64,000 bases of DNA from Candidatus Nitrospira allomarina (GCF_032050975.1 NZ_CP116967.1:2725001-2789000), one strand, 5' to 3'. Counted from the first letter of the stretch, positions 34,942 to 44,575 are shown. Numbers and translations: made by a program. Notes: generated by a model not told the origin, from the sequence alone.

Positions 34942-37038
34942 TTGGAGCAGAAACCAAAAGTGAGGAAATGTACTTGGATTGCCCTGTTGTGTGTTTTCTG
35001 GCCCAGCGCAGTTTTGGGAGGCCCGTGTTCTGATTTTTCCTGGTACGTTTCCCGCGACATGGTTATGCCGGAAATTATTCGACAGGGACGGGATGCATTA
35101 CGCGCCGGACAACTCCTGGAAGCCAGAGAGATGTTTGCCACCTATCTAAAAGAGCAGGAGCATGGGCAGTTTGCAGAAGGGACCCGTTGGGTCCTGGCCT
35201 CTCTTCCTGATCCGTTGGATGAACCGGGTAGAGAAAAATTTCAACGCATCGAGCGTCTGCAAGCGATGAAAATGAGTGATCCGGAGAGTGTGTATGTCCC
35301 ATGGGCCGTGTGTGCCATGGGTAATGTGTATTGGGAGGCTGGATGGTTTTCAGAAGCCAGCGGAATATTCGAAGATTTTCTCCGGTCCTATCCCGATCAT
35401 CCGTTAGCGGGAGGAGTCATGGTTGAGGCCGGGCTAGGGTATCTGGGCAATAAGCAATATTTGGAAGCAGCACTGATTCTCAGACGAGTGGTAGAAGAAC
35501 CCAAGTGGAGTGGCCATCGCCTGAAGGCTGCATTAGGGTTGGCGGATGCCACGGCCATGGCGAAGGCGTGGAAGCAAGCCTACTACTGGTACCGGGTAGT
35601 TGAAGCCGAAAAGCCTGAACTCATTCGCCGGTCTGGGAATTCATCGTATCAGTATGGATTAACGGAACTTGCAGTTGGAAATCCCGCCCTGGCGATATCC
35701 AGATTTTTGTTGGCGGTGAATCTTCATCCCCACGAGGAACCATCCGGGATGGCCTTGAACCAAATATCAGAAAAATTACGGAAAGACGGGCATGAATATC
35801 TGGCCTTGTATTTTGCCGATCAAGCCCGACAACGTTTTCCCGACCAGGAACCCGGTCGACGTGGCCAGGCCGCGCTGACCAGATGGGTCGTGGCGTTTGT
35901 CACGCAGGAGCACGCCAAGGAGGACTGGGTCAAGGTATATCATCGGTTTGATGATTTGGAAATCTATCTCTCGCTCTCATGGGATTATGTTTTAGAAACG
36001 GCCGGAAAGCTTAGTCATGCTCTAGAAAGGGATGTGGCTGATGAGGGCCTGCTGTGGATGGGGCAAGCCTATCAGGCGCTAGGGGAATACGCCGATGCGG
36101 TTCAAACCTATACCCGCCTCATTCTCGTAACCTCGTCCGATGAGAGGCGTCAGGCAGGACAGGGTCGACTCGCCCGCTTGTTACAGCATCAGATTCGTTC
36201 CTTCTATGATTCGAAAGCCTGGGTGCCGTTACTCAAGTTTCACACCGACTATCAAGACGCCTTTCAGCTGGTGCCCTTGGAACGGGAGCGTCTCTTCATA
36301 GTGGCGCAAGCCTATCAGCAGGTGAACCTTCCGGCAGAAGCCTGGCATTGGTATGACCAACTCTTAAAGGAGTACCCTGACAGTCCCCTTCGGGAAGACA
36401 TTCGTCTTCAGCAGGTGGTGGTTGCTCAGGAACAGGGAAACACATCTTGGGTGCGAGAGGCGGGGGCGTCCTATCTCCGGGAGTTTCCCAACGGCCAGGG
36501 GCGTGGGCGGGTGGAGACCATTCTTGCCTTGGAAGCTCTCACGGACAAACGTTATGAAGAAGCCATACAAGCTTTCTCGGCGGCTCTCCAGCATGTGGAC
36601 GGTGAAATGGAGCAACGATATGTGCTCCGGAATCGGGCAGGCGCCTATCGAGCGCTCGGGCGGATGGAGTCCATGGTGCAAGACCTCCGACGGGTGGTGT
36701 CTATTCAACCCACGCAGGTTTCCGATGTCCTCCGTTTGGGGGATGCCATGTTTGATCATGGGGATTATGTCGAAGCCCAGCATCAGTACGATCAAGTCCT
36801 GGCCTATGAGGCGCCGCCGGCCTTGCACACCTGGGCCAAATATCGGTTAGCGGCCTCGCTTGAATACATGGGAAAGCCGGATGAAGCGGCCGCGCTGCTC
36901 GCTGAAATCCGTCAATTACAAACCCGTTCTCCAGAATTGGAACATACGATTCGTTCAGCTGCCACGGCGGTGTTGGATGAAATGTCCTCAAAAGAAATTC
37001 CACCAACCAGGATACCCGATGCCCCAATTCAATCCTAA
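34942..37038 (+). CDS. Large exported TPR-repeat protein in the flagellar regulatory cluster
   Basis: A protein of about 698 residues built mainly of tetratricopeptide-like helical pairs, for example EASGIFEDFLRSYPDHPLAG, PAEAWHWYDQLLKEYPDSP and GDYVEAQHQYDQVLAYE. Near the N-terminus CTWIALLCVFWPSAVLGGPC is a signal peptide, so it should be periplasmic or outer-membrane associated. The start is uncertain: the TTG at 34942 has AAGAGG nine bases upstream; TTG 34921 and GTG 34960 are alternatives. It ends 20 bases inside the histidine kinase gene, so the two are co-transcribed. A scaffold or sensor function with the kinase is an inference. Confidence 0.82.
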   Translation: MEQKPKVRKCTWIALLCVFWPSAVLGGPCSDFSWYVSRDMVMPEIIRQGRDALRAGQLLEAREMFATYLKEQEHGQFAEGTRWVLASLPDPLDEPGREKFQRIERLQAMKMSDPESVYVPWAVCAMGNVYWEAGWFSEASGIFEDFLRSYPDHPLAGGVMVEAGLGYLGNKQYLEAALILRRVVEEPKWSGHRLKAALGLADATAMAKAWKQAYYWYRVVEAEKPELIRRSGNSSYQYGLTELAVGNPALAISRFLLAVNLHPHEEPSGMALNQISEKLRKDGHEYLALYFADQARQRFPDQEPGRRGQAALTRWVVAFVTQEHAKEDWVKVYHRFDDLEIYLSLSWDYVLETAGKLSHALERDVADEGLLWMGQAYQALGEYADAVQTYTRLILVTSSDERRQAGQGRLARLLQHQIRSFYDSKAWVPLLKFHTDYQDAFQLVPLERERLFIVAQAYQQVNLPAEAWHWYDQLLKEYPDSPLREDIRLQQVVVAQEQGNTSWVREAGASYLREFPNGQGRGRVETILALEALTDKRYEEAIQAFSAALQHVDGEMEQRYVLRNRAGAYRALGRMESMVQDLRRVVSIQPTQVSDVLRLGDAMFDHGDYVEAQHQYDQVLAYEAPPALHTWAKYRLAASLEYMGKPDEAAALLAEIRQLQTRSPELEHTIRSAATAVLDEMSSKEIPPTRIPDAPIQS

Positions 37039-38182
37039 AACAATGATCGCTTTGAGTAGCAAGAGGAATGAGGAATTGAGCTGGCCGACACTTGACTCTA
37101 CCGCGGAACCGACGATCTCCAGTGAAACCCTCAGTCTGGCGCTCGAGGCCAAATATGCGGAAACGCAACGATTGCATCATCACCTGCATCGTTTGGTGAA
37201 AAGTCTTCCGTTGCCGGCTTTGCTCTATAACCGCAAAGGGCGGGTGGTGACGGCCAATCACGAGGCCCATGTGCTGATGGGAGGAATCGATTGGAAGAAG
37301 ATGAACTGGCAGGTTCAGGATCTCTGGGCAAACCTGGGATGGCCACCGGTTCCATTTTCCGACTGGAAGTGGAAGTCTGGCCGGATGTCCTGTTGGGATT
37401 GTCCATTAGGAGGGATGGATCAACCGTCCAGTCTGACGGTTCGGTATTTCAAATACGAAGGGGATGCGCACAGTGGATGGACGGAACAGATTCAACGTTT
37501 GGCGACCATAGGAGAACAGGTTGGGCGGCTGGCGCATGATATTCGAAACCCCCTGGCGAGTATTGAATGGTTTGCCACACTTTTGGGGCGCGAGAGTCCA
37601 TCCGGGAAGGGACGTCAAGAGCTGGCGGATCAATTACTTCACGCCATTCGTTCATTAGATGGACTGGTCTCGAATCTCTTAACATCCACCACGCCATTGA
37701 AGGGTGATCGGCAGTGCGTGAACCTCTTGGAACTGTTGGATGATGTGGAGCTTTTGGCCACATTTCCCCTCAGAACCAAACGGCTGACCATTCACCGGCA
37801 GCGAGAAGCCTCGCTCCTCGAGATCTTGGGACATGAGCAGTTATTAAAACAGGCTCTCTTGAATCTGCTCCTGAATGCCATTCAGGCCTCTCCGCCTGAG
37901 GGTCATATTGAGATTCAGTGCCGGCGGACTTCTCGGCCGGTTCCGGGAAGGGACGCCTCCACCGGAGTCAATGGCGTGGCATTGAGTATTCGCGATGAAG
38001 GATGTGGCATGTCGGAAGAAGAACTCACCCGGGTTTTTCAGCCATTTTATTCGAAACGTCAGGGAGGGACCGGCCTGGGACTCCCGATCGTGAAAGACAT
38101 TATGCAGGTGCATCAAGGCATGATTGAGATGGAGAGCCTGACCGGCAAAGGAACGACCGTCAAACTATTTTTTCCTCAATAA
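37019..38182 (+). CDS. Sensor histidine kinase (FlrB/FleS-like)
   Basis: A 387-residue kinase. The open frame extends upstream inside the TPR gene, but the ATG at 37019 is the sensible start. A PAS-like segment (about 60-110, LPLPALLYNRKGRVVTANHEA) precedes the phospho-accepting His in VGRLAHDIRNPLASIEWF. The ATPase domain has the N-box LLNLLLNAIQASP, then IRDEGCGMSEEEL and GGTGLGLPIVKDIM. No membrane helix is seen, so it senses a cytoplasmic cue, as FlrB-type kinases do. It lies 11 bases before its probable partner regulator. Confidence 0.9.
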   Translation: MPQFNPKTMIALSSKRNEELSWPTLDSTAEPTISSETLSLALEAKYAETQRLHHHLHRLVKSLPLPALLYNRKGRVVTANHEAHVLMGGIDWKKMNWQVQDLWANLGWPPVPFSDWKWKSGRMSCWDCPLGGMDQPSSLTVRYFKYEGDAHSGWTEQIQRLATIGEQVGRLAHDIRNPLASIEWFATLLGRESPSGKGRQELADQLLHAIRSLDGLVSNLLTSTTPLKGDRQCVNLLELLDDVELLATFPLRTKRLTIHRQREASLLEILGHEQLLKQALLNLLLNAIQASPPEGHIEIQCRRTSRPVPGRDASTGVNGVALSIRDEGCGMSEEELTRVFQPFYSKRQGGTGLGLPIVKDIMQVHQGMIEMESLTGKGTTVKLFFPQ

Positions 38183-38193
38183 AGGAGATTGGC

Positions 38194-39582
38194 ATGATCG
38201 ATACCGAGGGTGGAGTGGGCCGGGGTATTCTGGTCGTTGAAGATGATGAACAGTTGCAATCGGCCCTGACTCACGCGTTGAGTCAGCATGGGTATGCCGT
38301 CACGGTCGCCAGAGATGGCTATGAAGGATTGGAGCGGATGGAACGTGAGGCCCCATGGCTGGTGCTGACTGATCTGAATTTGCCCGGCAAAGGAGGGATG
38401 GATTTTTTACGAGAAGTCCGAAGCCAGGGTTACCATATGCCGGTGGTGGTTATGACTGCTTATGGTGGAGTGGATGCAGCCGTCGAGGCCCTCAAATATG
38501 GAGCAACCGATTTTCTTCAAAAACCCTTTCCCCTTGATCGTCTTGAAAAATTAGTTGACCAGTTGAAAGATGCGCAGCCTGTTTCGGGGCTGGAGGTTCT
38601 GAGAGAACAGGAACGATGTCGCCGTGAAGAGCCGCGTGAAGGATTTCTGACCAGGGATCCGAAAGTGTTGCACACTATCACCATGTTGGAGATGGTGGCG
38701 GCCAGCCCGGCAACCATTTTGATTCAAGGCGAAAGCGGCACGGGTAAGGAAGTCCTGGCCCGGCATGTCCATCGTCATAGTCCCAGGGCTTCTCAACCAT
38801 TTGTGGCGATCAATTGTGCCGCCCTGCCGGAAGGACTCTTGGAAAGTGAATTGTTTGGCTATGAAAAGGGGGCTTTTACCGGCGCGCTGGCGAGACGATG
38901 CGGCAAGTTTGAATTGGCCCACCAGGGAACGTTGTTGTTGGATGAAATCGGAGAAATGAGTTTGGGGTTACAAGCCAAATTACTCAGGGTCCTTCAAGAA
39001 CGTGAAGTGGATCGCCTTGGCTCCAGGCAGCCGGTGCAGGTGGATGTGCGGGTCATTGCCACGACTAATCGGAATCTGGCGCAGGAAGTTCAGGCCGGCC
39101 GGTTTCGTGAGGATGTGTATTACCGGCTGAGTGTCATGCCGTTTACCATTCCCCCGTTGCGTGATCGCCCGGAGGACGTTCAATTATTGGCGGAATATTT
39201 TGCCAACCGGTCATTGCGGCGAAACCGGCGCACGCCGTGCGAGATCTCAGAAGAGGCGATGGCTTATTTGAAACGGCGGCCGTGGCGAGGAAATGTACGC
39301 GAATTGGAAAATGTGATTGAGCGGGGTGTGTTATTAGCGGGCAATGGGCCATTACTGATTGAGCATTTTCAGTTTGAAGAACCCATGTTGGCGGCCAATC
39401 ATGCCAGTGCGCCAAGTGGGACTATCTGGGAAATGGAACGGGAACTTATTTTGAGAACTCTGGAGCGCCATGATGGAAATCGGACTCATGCGGCCAGGAC
39501 ATTGGGTATCAGTATTCGTACCTTACGGAATAAATTACGGGAATATCGACAGTTAAACGGGGGACTTTCCCTGGGTATTTAA
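38194..39582 (+). CDS. Sigma-54-dependent response regulator (FlrC/FleR-like)
   Basis: A 462-residue NtrC-type regulator and likely phosphate acceptor from the kinase before it. The receiver has Asp60 in LVLTDLNLPGKGG and Lys in FLQKPFP. The AAA+ domain has GESGTGKE (from 179), GAFTGA and GTLLLDEIGEMSLGLQ. A Fis-type helix-turn-helix closes it (NRTHAARTLGISIRTLRNKLREY). The ATG has AAAGGAG eight bases upstream. The kinase-regulator pair followed at once by flgB, with a sigma-54 promoter between, fits control of class III flagellar genes as known in Vibrio and Pseudomonas. Confidence 0.93.
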   Translation: MIDTEGGVGRGILVVEDDEQLQSALTHALSQHGYAVTVARDGYEGLERMEREAPWLVLTDLNLPGKGGMDFLREVRSQGYHMPVVVMTAYGGVDAAVEALKYGATDFLQKPFPLDRLEKLVDQLKDAQPVSGLEVLREQERCRREEPREGFLTRDPKVLHTITMLEMVAASPATILIQGESGTGKEVLARHVHRHSPRASQPFVAINCAALPEGLLESELFGYEKGAFTGALARRCGKFELAHQGTLLLDEIGEMSLGLQAKLLRVLQEREVDRLGSRQPVQVDVRVIATTNRNLAQEVQAGRFREDVYYRLSVMPFTIPPLRDRPEDVQLLAEYFANRSLRRNRRTPCEISEEAMAYLKRRPWRGNVRELENVIERGVLLAGNGPLLIEHFQFEEPMLAANHASAPSGTIWEMERELILRTLERHDGNRTHAARTLGISIRTLRNKLREYRQLNGGLSLGI

Positions 39583-39891
39583 GAAAAGGCAAGCGGAAGA
39601 ACATTTGAATGCCTCCCTTCTCCGGGTTGTGAGAAATGGCAGGAGTAAAGAGGAAAAAAATGCCGGTGCGGGCAAAAGTTACCTTGAAGCCATTAACGTA
39701 CGGTGTGAGAGTTGAGGAGCAAGAGGAATGCGGGAGGATCTCATTTCTTCCCGTCCTGTTCACTTCTTACTAATAATCTCTGGCATTGGTGTTGCTGCCT
39801 TGAGTCGGAACGTCAAGGTTTTCGCGGATCGGCAGCAGGGTAATCCAGGTGAAGGCACAGGAGAACATGAAAGTCGGGAAGGAGAGAAACC
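39583..39891. other. Intergenic region between flagellar regulator and flgB
   Basis: No gene is seen in these 309 bases. They hold the sigma-54 promoter at 39781-39796, and the 95 bases after it form the flgB leader. The first half is purine-rich, with short GAG/AAG tracts, and may carry activator sites that I cannot define. Confidence 0.6.
39781..39796 (+). promoter_or_regulatory. Sigma-54 promoter upstream of flgB
   Basis: TGGCATTGGTGTTGCT matches the sigma-54 consensus TGGCAC-N5-TTGCW except at the Y/R pair; the invariant GG and GC are exactly 10 bases apart. Transcription should start near 39808, 80-odd bases before flgB. Confidence 0.75.
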
Positions 39892-40308
39892 ATGATGATT
39901 TCCCCGTGGGATGAAGGCACGCGACTCTTTGAGCGGTCACTGGATGTCCGGAGCGGCATTCAGGAAACGATCGCCTCCAACATGGCCAACGAAGAAACGC
40001 CGGGCTACAAGGCCAGGGTCCTGCCTTTCCAAGAAACCTTCAATGCGGTTCTTCGAGGGGATGGTCCATTGGAGTCAGTTGTCACCAATCCAAAACATGT
40101 GCGCACTGTCTCAGAGGATTCCCGGATCTTTCAGCACACCATCAAACAGGATGCCGGAGCCGGGTTAGACGAGAATACCGTGAATCTGGAAAAAGAAATG
40201 ACTCTGATGGCGGAAAATACCTTGATGTATATGGCGGTCAGTCAATTCTTAAAAGGGCGCTTCGATGGCTGGAATACGGCCATTGATGGAGGTAGTGGCG
40301 GTAGATGA
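39892..40308 (+). CDS. flgB: Flagellar basal-body rod protein FlgB
   Basis: A proximal rod protein of 138 residues. The N-terminal block VRSGIQETIASNMANEETPGYKAR is the rod-protein signature (NxANxxTPGYKA), and the C-terminal helix VNLEKEMTLMAENTLMYMAVSQFL closes it. AAGGAG lies just before the ATG. It is first in flgB-flgC-fliE and probably transcribed from the sigma-54 promoter upstream. Confidence 0.96.
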   Translation: MMISPWDEGTRLFERSLDVRSGIQETIASNMANEETPGYKARVLPFQETFNAVLRGDGPLESVVTNPKHVRTVSEDSRIFQHTIKQDAGAGLDENTVNLEKEMTLMAENTLMYMAVSQFLKGRFDGWNTAIDGGSGGR

Positions 40309-40436
40309 ACTCCATTGAGCTCATGGTTCCCATTACGCTGATTCCAGGAAAGCCGGGAGAACAAGTGAAACGGGAAGTTGCTGAAGATGAGAAGGGTGTG
40401 AAGATCTGATATGGGTGTTGGAAAAAGGAGGTTACG

Positions 40437-40880
40437 ATGAATATTGATCGAGTGTTTTCGGTCGTGGGGTCTGCCTTGGATGCACAGCGGCAGCGGTTAA
40501 ATATCATTGCCAGCAATTTGGCCAATGCGGAATCCACCCGGACGCCGGAAGGGGGACCATACATCAGACGTGATGTCGTGTTTCAAGCCTCACCGGCAGG
40601 GCAGCGGTTTTCCAATGTATTTGCCAATGCCTTCGGCGACCAGTCCGAACCATCCGGGGTTCGGGTGACGGATGTGATCCAAGACGAGCGACCGCTAAGG
40701 ACCCTGTACGATCCCAGTCATCCCGATGCGGATGAACAGGGGTATGTACACCTTCCCAATGTAAATCCGATCGAGGAAATGGTCAATCTCATGTCGGCGA
40801 CCCGCGCCTACGAGGCCAATTTAGCCGTGATGGAAACCGGCAAGACGATGACGCTTCGTGCATTAGAAATGAGTCGTTAA
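40437..40880 (+). CDS. flgC: Flagellar basal-body rod protein FlgC
   Basis: A rod protein of 147 residues. The N-terminal block ALDAQRQRLNIIASNLANAESTRTPEGGPY and the C-terminal NVNPIEEMVNLMSATRAYEANLAVMETGKTM are both family signatures. An AAAGGAGG site lies close upstream of the ATG. A 128-base gap separates it from flgB, wider than elsewhere in the cluster and with nothing notable. Confidence 0.97.
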   Translation: MNIDRVFSVVGSALDAQRQRLNIIASNLANAESTRTPEGGPYIRRDVVFQASPAGQRFSNVFANAFGDQSEPSGVRVTDVIQDERPLRTLYDPSHPDADEQGYVHLPNVNPIEEMVNLMSATRAYEANLAVMETGKTMTLRALEMSR

Positions 40881-40914
40881 GGCTCTTCAATACTGAAGGA
40901 GGGAGAACGGCGAA

Positions 40915-41217
40915 ATGGACTATCTTCCGATAAAAAGCATTGAGAGTGTTTCGGAACCGTTTGGGGTCACTCCGCTCAAAGGCCCAGCCAGTCAGGACCA
41001 GGGATTCGGCGATCTCTTGAAAAAAGCGGTGGAGTCCGTCAATACCATGCAGCATGAGGCCGGACGTTTAGAAGAGGCCGTCGCCCGTGGAGAGAACGTC
41101 AACATACATCAAGCGGTCATTGCCGGGGAAAAGGCCGGTTTGTCATTTAAGCTGTTAATGCAGGTCAGAAATAAAGTGATTGATGCGTACCAGGAAATTA
41201 TGCGGATGCAAGTGTAA
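40915..41217 (+). CDS. fliE: Flagellar hook-basal body complex protein FliE
   Basis: A 100-residue adaptor between the MS ring and the rod. FGDLLKKAVESVNTMQHEAGRLEEAVARGENVNIHQAVIAGEKAGLSFKLLMQVRNKVIDAYQEIMRMQ covers the family core almost completely when read in segments. The ATG follows GGAGGG by about 10 bases. It is the third gene of flgB-flgC-fliE, with about 150 bases to fliF. Confidence 0.95.
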   Translation: MDYLPIKSIESVSEPFGVTPLKGPASQDQGFGDLLKKAVESVNTMQHEAGRLEEAVARGENVNIHQAVIAGEKAGLSFKLLMQVRNKVIDAYQEIMRMQV

Positions 41218-41364
41218 GAAATGGTTGAGCTGACGCTGCTGCGATCATGGCGGAGACCCCAATGAAAGAGAGCCGGCATCGGTCATATCGAGCACGACTC
41301 ATGGGTGTAAGACTGGGGCCAACATTTTTTCAATCAAGAGCGTTGAGCAAAACCCCTTAGCCTT

Positions 41365-42957
41365 ATGGATAGTCTCCTTAGTAATTTTCAAGCCTTAAGT
41401 TTAACGCAGCGGATCGGCGTGGTCGTCGTCCTGGCCTTAGCCCTGGCGACCATTCCGATGTTGATGATGGTCGGAAGGGCCCCTGAATTGGTGGTTTTGT
41501 TTTCTCAGCTCAATCCCGACGATACGCGTGCGATTATCCAGGAACTTGGCAAGCAAGGCGCCGTCTATGAGGTGGGTGAAGGCGGGAATACGATTAAAGT
41601 TCCCGCGGAACGAGTGCATGAATTGCGACTCCAGCTGGCCTCGTTAGGACTTCCGGAATCGGCTGGAGTGGGATTTGAAATATTCGATCGAACCGGGTTG
41701 GGCGTGACGCCTTTTACGCAACAAATGAATTATCGGCGTGCGCTTCAAGGAGAACTGGCTCGAACGATCGGGCAATTATCCCAGGTTGAGCGGGTCCGCG
41801 TGCATCTGGTGATGCCTGAGAAGCGTCTGTTCGCGACGGAACAAAAGCCAGCCCAGGCTGCCGTCGTTTTGACGCTCAAGCGTGGGGCTCCTCTTGGTGG
41901 CACGCAGGTTCAGGGGATCGTGCATTTAGTGGCCAGTAGCGTCGAAGGATTAGAGCCCGGCCAGGTGACGGTCGTGGACAATCACGGTCAGGTGCTCAGT
42001 CAAAACTCTGCGGATAGTGACGCTCAACTGACGGCTTCTCAAATTGAAACTCAACGACGGGTAGAACGGGATCTGGAGCAACGGGTGCAGACGATGTTGG
42101 ACCAGGTCTTGGGCCGGGACAAGTCTGTGATTCGGGTCACCGCGCCGTTGGAGTTTCGCCAAGTGGAAATCACCGAAGAAAGCTTTGATCCCAATAGCCA
42201 GGTGGTACGAAGCGAAAACCGGAGTCAGGAGAAGGTGCTGGAATCCGGTTCGACCCACGGGGGACCGGGTGTTCCGGGTGTCAGGAGCAATGTGCCCAGC
42301 GAGCTCAAGGCAGGAAACGGAACAGAGCAAAAGGAAGCCAAACGTAAAAATGAAACATTGAATTATGAAGTCAATCGTAAAGTGAGCAAAATCATTGAAC
42401 CGACCGGCGCCATTAAGCGGTTAAGCGTGGCGGTCTTAGTGGATGGGACCTATGAAGCGGCTCAGGGCGCTGAGGGACAGGGGACTGGGAATACCTCCGA
42501 AAAGAAATATGTGCCACGGCCTGAACAGGAAATCCAGAATCTGGTGCAAATTGTGAAAAAAGCGGTCGGATTCTCGGAAGAACGCGGGGATCAAATCGAA
42601 GTCATCAACGTGCCATTTGAATCTCCCACCATCCTTGAAGGTGAGGAGAGTCTGACGGCAGGTGTGCAATCGTTTCTGGCCTCCTGGGGTGGATTTTTGA
42701 AGCCTGTCCTCTTTTTCTTCCTGGGAGTGATGGTGTTGTGGTTTGTCGTTCGACCGATGGCGCTGAATCTCACGAAGCCCACCGCGGCAGCGGTGGTCCT
42801 GCCACAGAAAGGATTGCCGGCCACGGTGACCGAGTATGAAGCGGAAATTTCCGAAACCCCCCAGGAGCAAGCCATTAAACTGGCCGCAGATAATCCGGCT
42901 TCCGCTGCCCAAGTCATTCGAACCTGGATAAAGGAAGAGCAAGGAGAAAAGGCCTAA
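41365..42957 (+). CDS. fliF: Flagellar MS-ring protein FliF
   Basis: A 530-residue inner-membrane ring protein and base of the flagellum. The first hydrophobic helix lies at about 18-36 (VVVVLALALATIPMLMMVG) and the second at about 440-460 (FLKPVLFFFLGVMVLWFVV). The periplasmic part contains ELGKQGAVYEVGEGGNTIKVPAERVHELRLQLASLGLP and TQQMNYRRALQGELARTI, both conserved. The C-terminal tail (TPQEQAIKLAADNPASAAQVIRTWI) binds FliG. No Shine-Dalgarno is obvious. The fliG gene follows after three bases. Confidence 0.96.
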   Translation: MDSLLSNFQALSLTQRIGVVVVLALALATIPMLMMVGRAPELVVLFSQLNPDDTRAIIQELGKQGAVYEVGEGGNTIKVPAERVHELRLQLASLGLPESAGVGFEIFDRTGLGVTPFTQQMNYRRALQGELARTIGQLSQVERVRVHLVMPEKRLFATEQKPAQAAVVLTLKRGAPLGGTQVQGIVHLVASSVEGLEPGQVTVVDNHGQVLSQNSADSDAQLTASQIETQRRVERDLEQRVQTMLDQVLGRDKSVIRVTAPLEFRQVEITEESFDPNSQVVRSENRSQEKVLESGSTHGGPGVPGVRSNVPSELKAGNGTEQKEAKRKNETLNYEVNRKVSKIIEPTGAIKRLSVAVLVDGTYEAAQGAEGQGTGNTSEKKYVPRPEQEIQNLVQIVKKAVGFSEERGDQIEVINVPFESPTILEGEESLTAGVQSFLASWGGFLKPVLFFFLGVMVLWFVVRPMALNLTKPTAAAVVLPQKGLPATVTEYEAEISETPQEQAIKLAADNPASAAQVIRTWIKEEQGEKA

Positions 42958-42960
42958 TCC

Positions 42961-43956
42961 GTGAACAGTCAATTGTCCGGCTATGAAAAAGCCGCCATAT
43001 TGTTGCTGGCCATCGGGGAAACCGCCGCGGTGGAAGTGTTGAAAGTTCTCGAACAAAAGGATATTCGGCAGATTGGTGCGTATTTGGGAGCCTTGGTGAA
43101 TGTCGGACAGGACGAACATCGGCTGGTGTTAAAGGAATTCCGGGAATTGGCCGGGACGGCAGGTCTTTCCGTGGAAGGGAAAACCTATCTCTCAAAAATC
43201 CTCAATGCGGCTTTGGGTAAGGATAAAGCCCGTCGAATCCTGAGTTCCCTGAGCACCACCGAAAATGCCGGATTTGAAACCTTAAAATCCCTTGATGCGG
43301 CGTCAATTGCGAATTTATTGACCGGGGAACATCCTCAAACGGGCGCCTTGATTCTGGCCAATTTAGAATCCGATCATGCGGCTCAAATCTTGTCATTGCT
43401 TCCTGCAAATAAACGGGATGCCATTGTCTACCGGTTAGCCACCACAGAAGAAGTCTCGCCCAATATGTTGGACGAATTAAATGCCGTGCTTCAGGAGGAA
43501 TTGCGTCTGGGTTCTTCCAAAAATGCGGTGGCCGTGGGCGGGACTGGGCTGGTTGCCGAGATCCTGAATTCTGTGAAACGCAATGTGGAAGGGGAAATCC
43601 TGACCTCCCTGGAAAGCAAAAATCCGGAGATTGCCGAAGAAATCCGTGGGAAGATGTTTGTGTTCGAAGATCTGGAAAATATCGATGATCGAGGAATGCA
43701 GGAAGTGTTGCGTGAAGTCAGCAAAGAAGAATTACTGCTGGCTCTGAAACCGATCGATGGTCCACTCCGTGATAAATTCTTTAAGAATATGTCCAGCCGA
43801 GCGGCGGAATCTCTGAAGGAAGATATGGAGACTCGAGGCCCGGTCAAGCTGAGTGATGTGGAGACCGCTCAGCAGAACATTATTAAAACCGTTCAGCGCC
43901 TGGCAGGTGAGGGCCGCGTAGCTTTGGGAGGAAAGGGTGAGGAGCAAATGGTCTAA
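42961..43956 (+). CDS. fliG: Flagellar motor switch protein FliG
   Basis: A 331-residue rotor protein that couples stator force to rotation. It starts at a GTG three bases after fliF. The N-terminal block LSGYEKAAILLLAIGETAA, the middle LLTGEHPQTGALILANLESDHAAQILSLLP and the C-terminal DLENIDDRGMQEVLREVSKEELLLALK with FFKNMSSRAAESLKEDME are the three domains in order, including the charged torque helix. It overlaps the long form of the fliH frame. Confidence 0.96.
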   Translation: MNSQLSGYEKAAILLLAIGETAAVEVLKVLEQKDIRQIGAYLGALVNVGQDEHRLVLKEFRELAGTAGLSVEGKTYLSKILNAALGKDKARRILSSLSTTENAGFETLKSLDAASIANLLTGEHPQTGALILANLESDHAAQILSLLPANKRDAIVYRLATTEEVSPNMLDELNAVLQEELRLGSSKNAVAVGGTGLVAEILNSVKRNVEGEILTSLESKNPEIAEEIRGKMFVFEDLENIDDRGMQEVLREVSKEELLLALKPIDGPLRDKFFKNMSSRAAESLKEDMETRGPVKLSDVETAQQNIIKTVQRLAGEGRVALGGKGEEQMV

Positions 43957-43969
43957 GGTGCGCCCGCTT

Positions 43970-44575
43970 ATGGAACAGGATGACACAGTCAAACGTTTTC
44001 AGATGGTGGAATTAGTCCACAAAAGTGCGAAGCAGCGCGCCGAGGAGGCCCAACCTCATGATTGCAGGGAACTCCAACAAGCTGCGTTTGAGCGGGGACG
44101 CCAGGCCGGGATCGCCGAGGGGCGTGCCCAGTGTCAAGCCCAGGTGGAGGAGGAGATCAAAAAGGCGCTTCGATTAGCCAATCAGATTGGTCGGGCTCGG
44201 GTGATCGCATTAGAAGAACATGAACGGGATATTGTGGAGGTCGCGCTGGCGATTAGCAAAAAAATCCTGTTACGGGAATGTGAGATCGATAAAGAACTCG
44301 TGGTTCGACAAGTGCGTCAGGTTCTTGGACTGCTTCCCGACAAAACCTTAGTGACGCTAAAAGTCCATCCGCAAGACTTCAAAATCTTAGAGCCCCTTCG
44401 ACACACATTACGACCGGAGTGGGCCGATGGCGATCATCTGGCGCTTGAAGCTTATGATGAGGTGGACCCTGGGGGATGCCTGGTTGAGCAGGCCGGCCTC
44501 CTGTTCGATGCCAGGCTGACTCAACAACTGGCACTTGTAGCCAGCGAATTCGGATTGGAAGCACCCCGGTCATGA
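43970..44575 (+). CDS. fliH: Flagellar assembly protein FliH (export-ATPase regulator)
   Basis: A stator-like protein that binds the FliI ATPase. I use the ATG at 43970, preceded by AAGGTG; a GTG at 43937 inside fliG is possible. The product, about 201 residues, has a Glu/Gln-rich helix (ERGRQAGIAEGRAQCQAQVEEEIKKAL) with the Gly-x-x-x-Gly pattern typical of FliH and a C-terminal domain DIVEVALAISKKILLRECEI. The stop overlaps fliI by four bases. Confidence 0.9.
   Translation: MEQDDTVKRFQMVELVHKSAKQRAEEAQPHDCRELQQAAFERGRQAGIAEGRAQCQAQVEEEIKKALRLANQIGRARVIALEEHERDIVEVALAISKKILLRECEIDKELVVRQVRQVLGLLPDKTLVTLKVHPQDFKILEPLRHTLRPEWADGDHLALEAYDEVDPGGCLVEQAGLLFDARLTQQLALVASEFGLEAPRS

Noticed and set aside
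36701-37270. 189-codon minus-strand open frame opposite the TPR and kinase genes
   Set aside because: It is antisense to two recognised genes, with no family motif and no ribosome-binding site noted.
42436-43119. 227-codon minus-strand open frame across the fliF-fliG junction
   Set aside because: It lies opposite two well-supported flagellar genes, has Gly/Phe/His-rich composition without a domain, and crosses their boundary.
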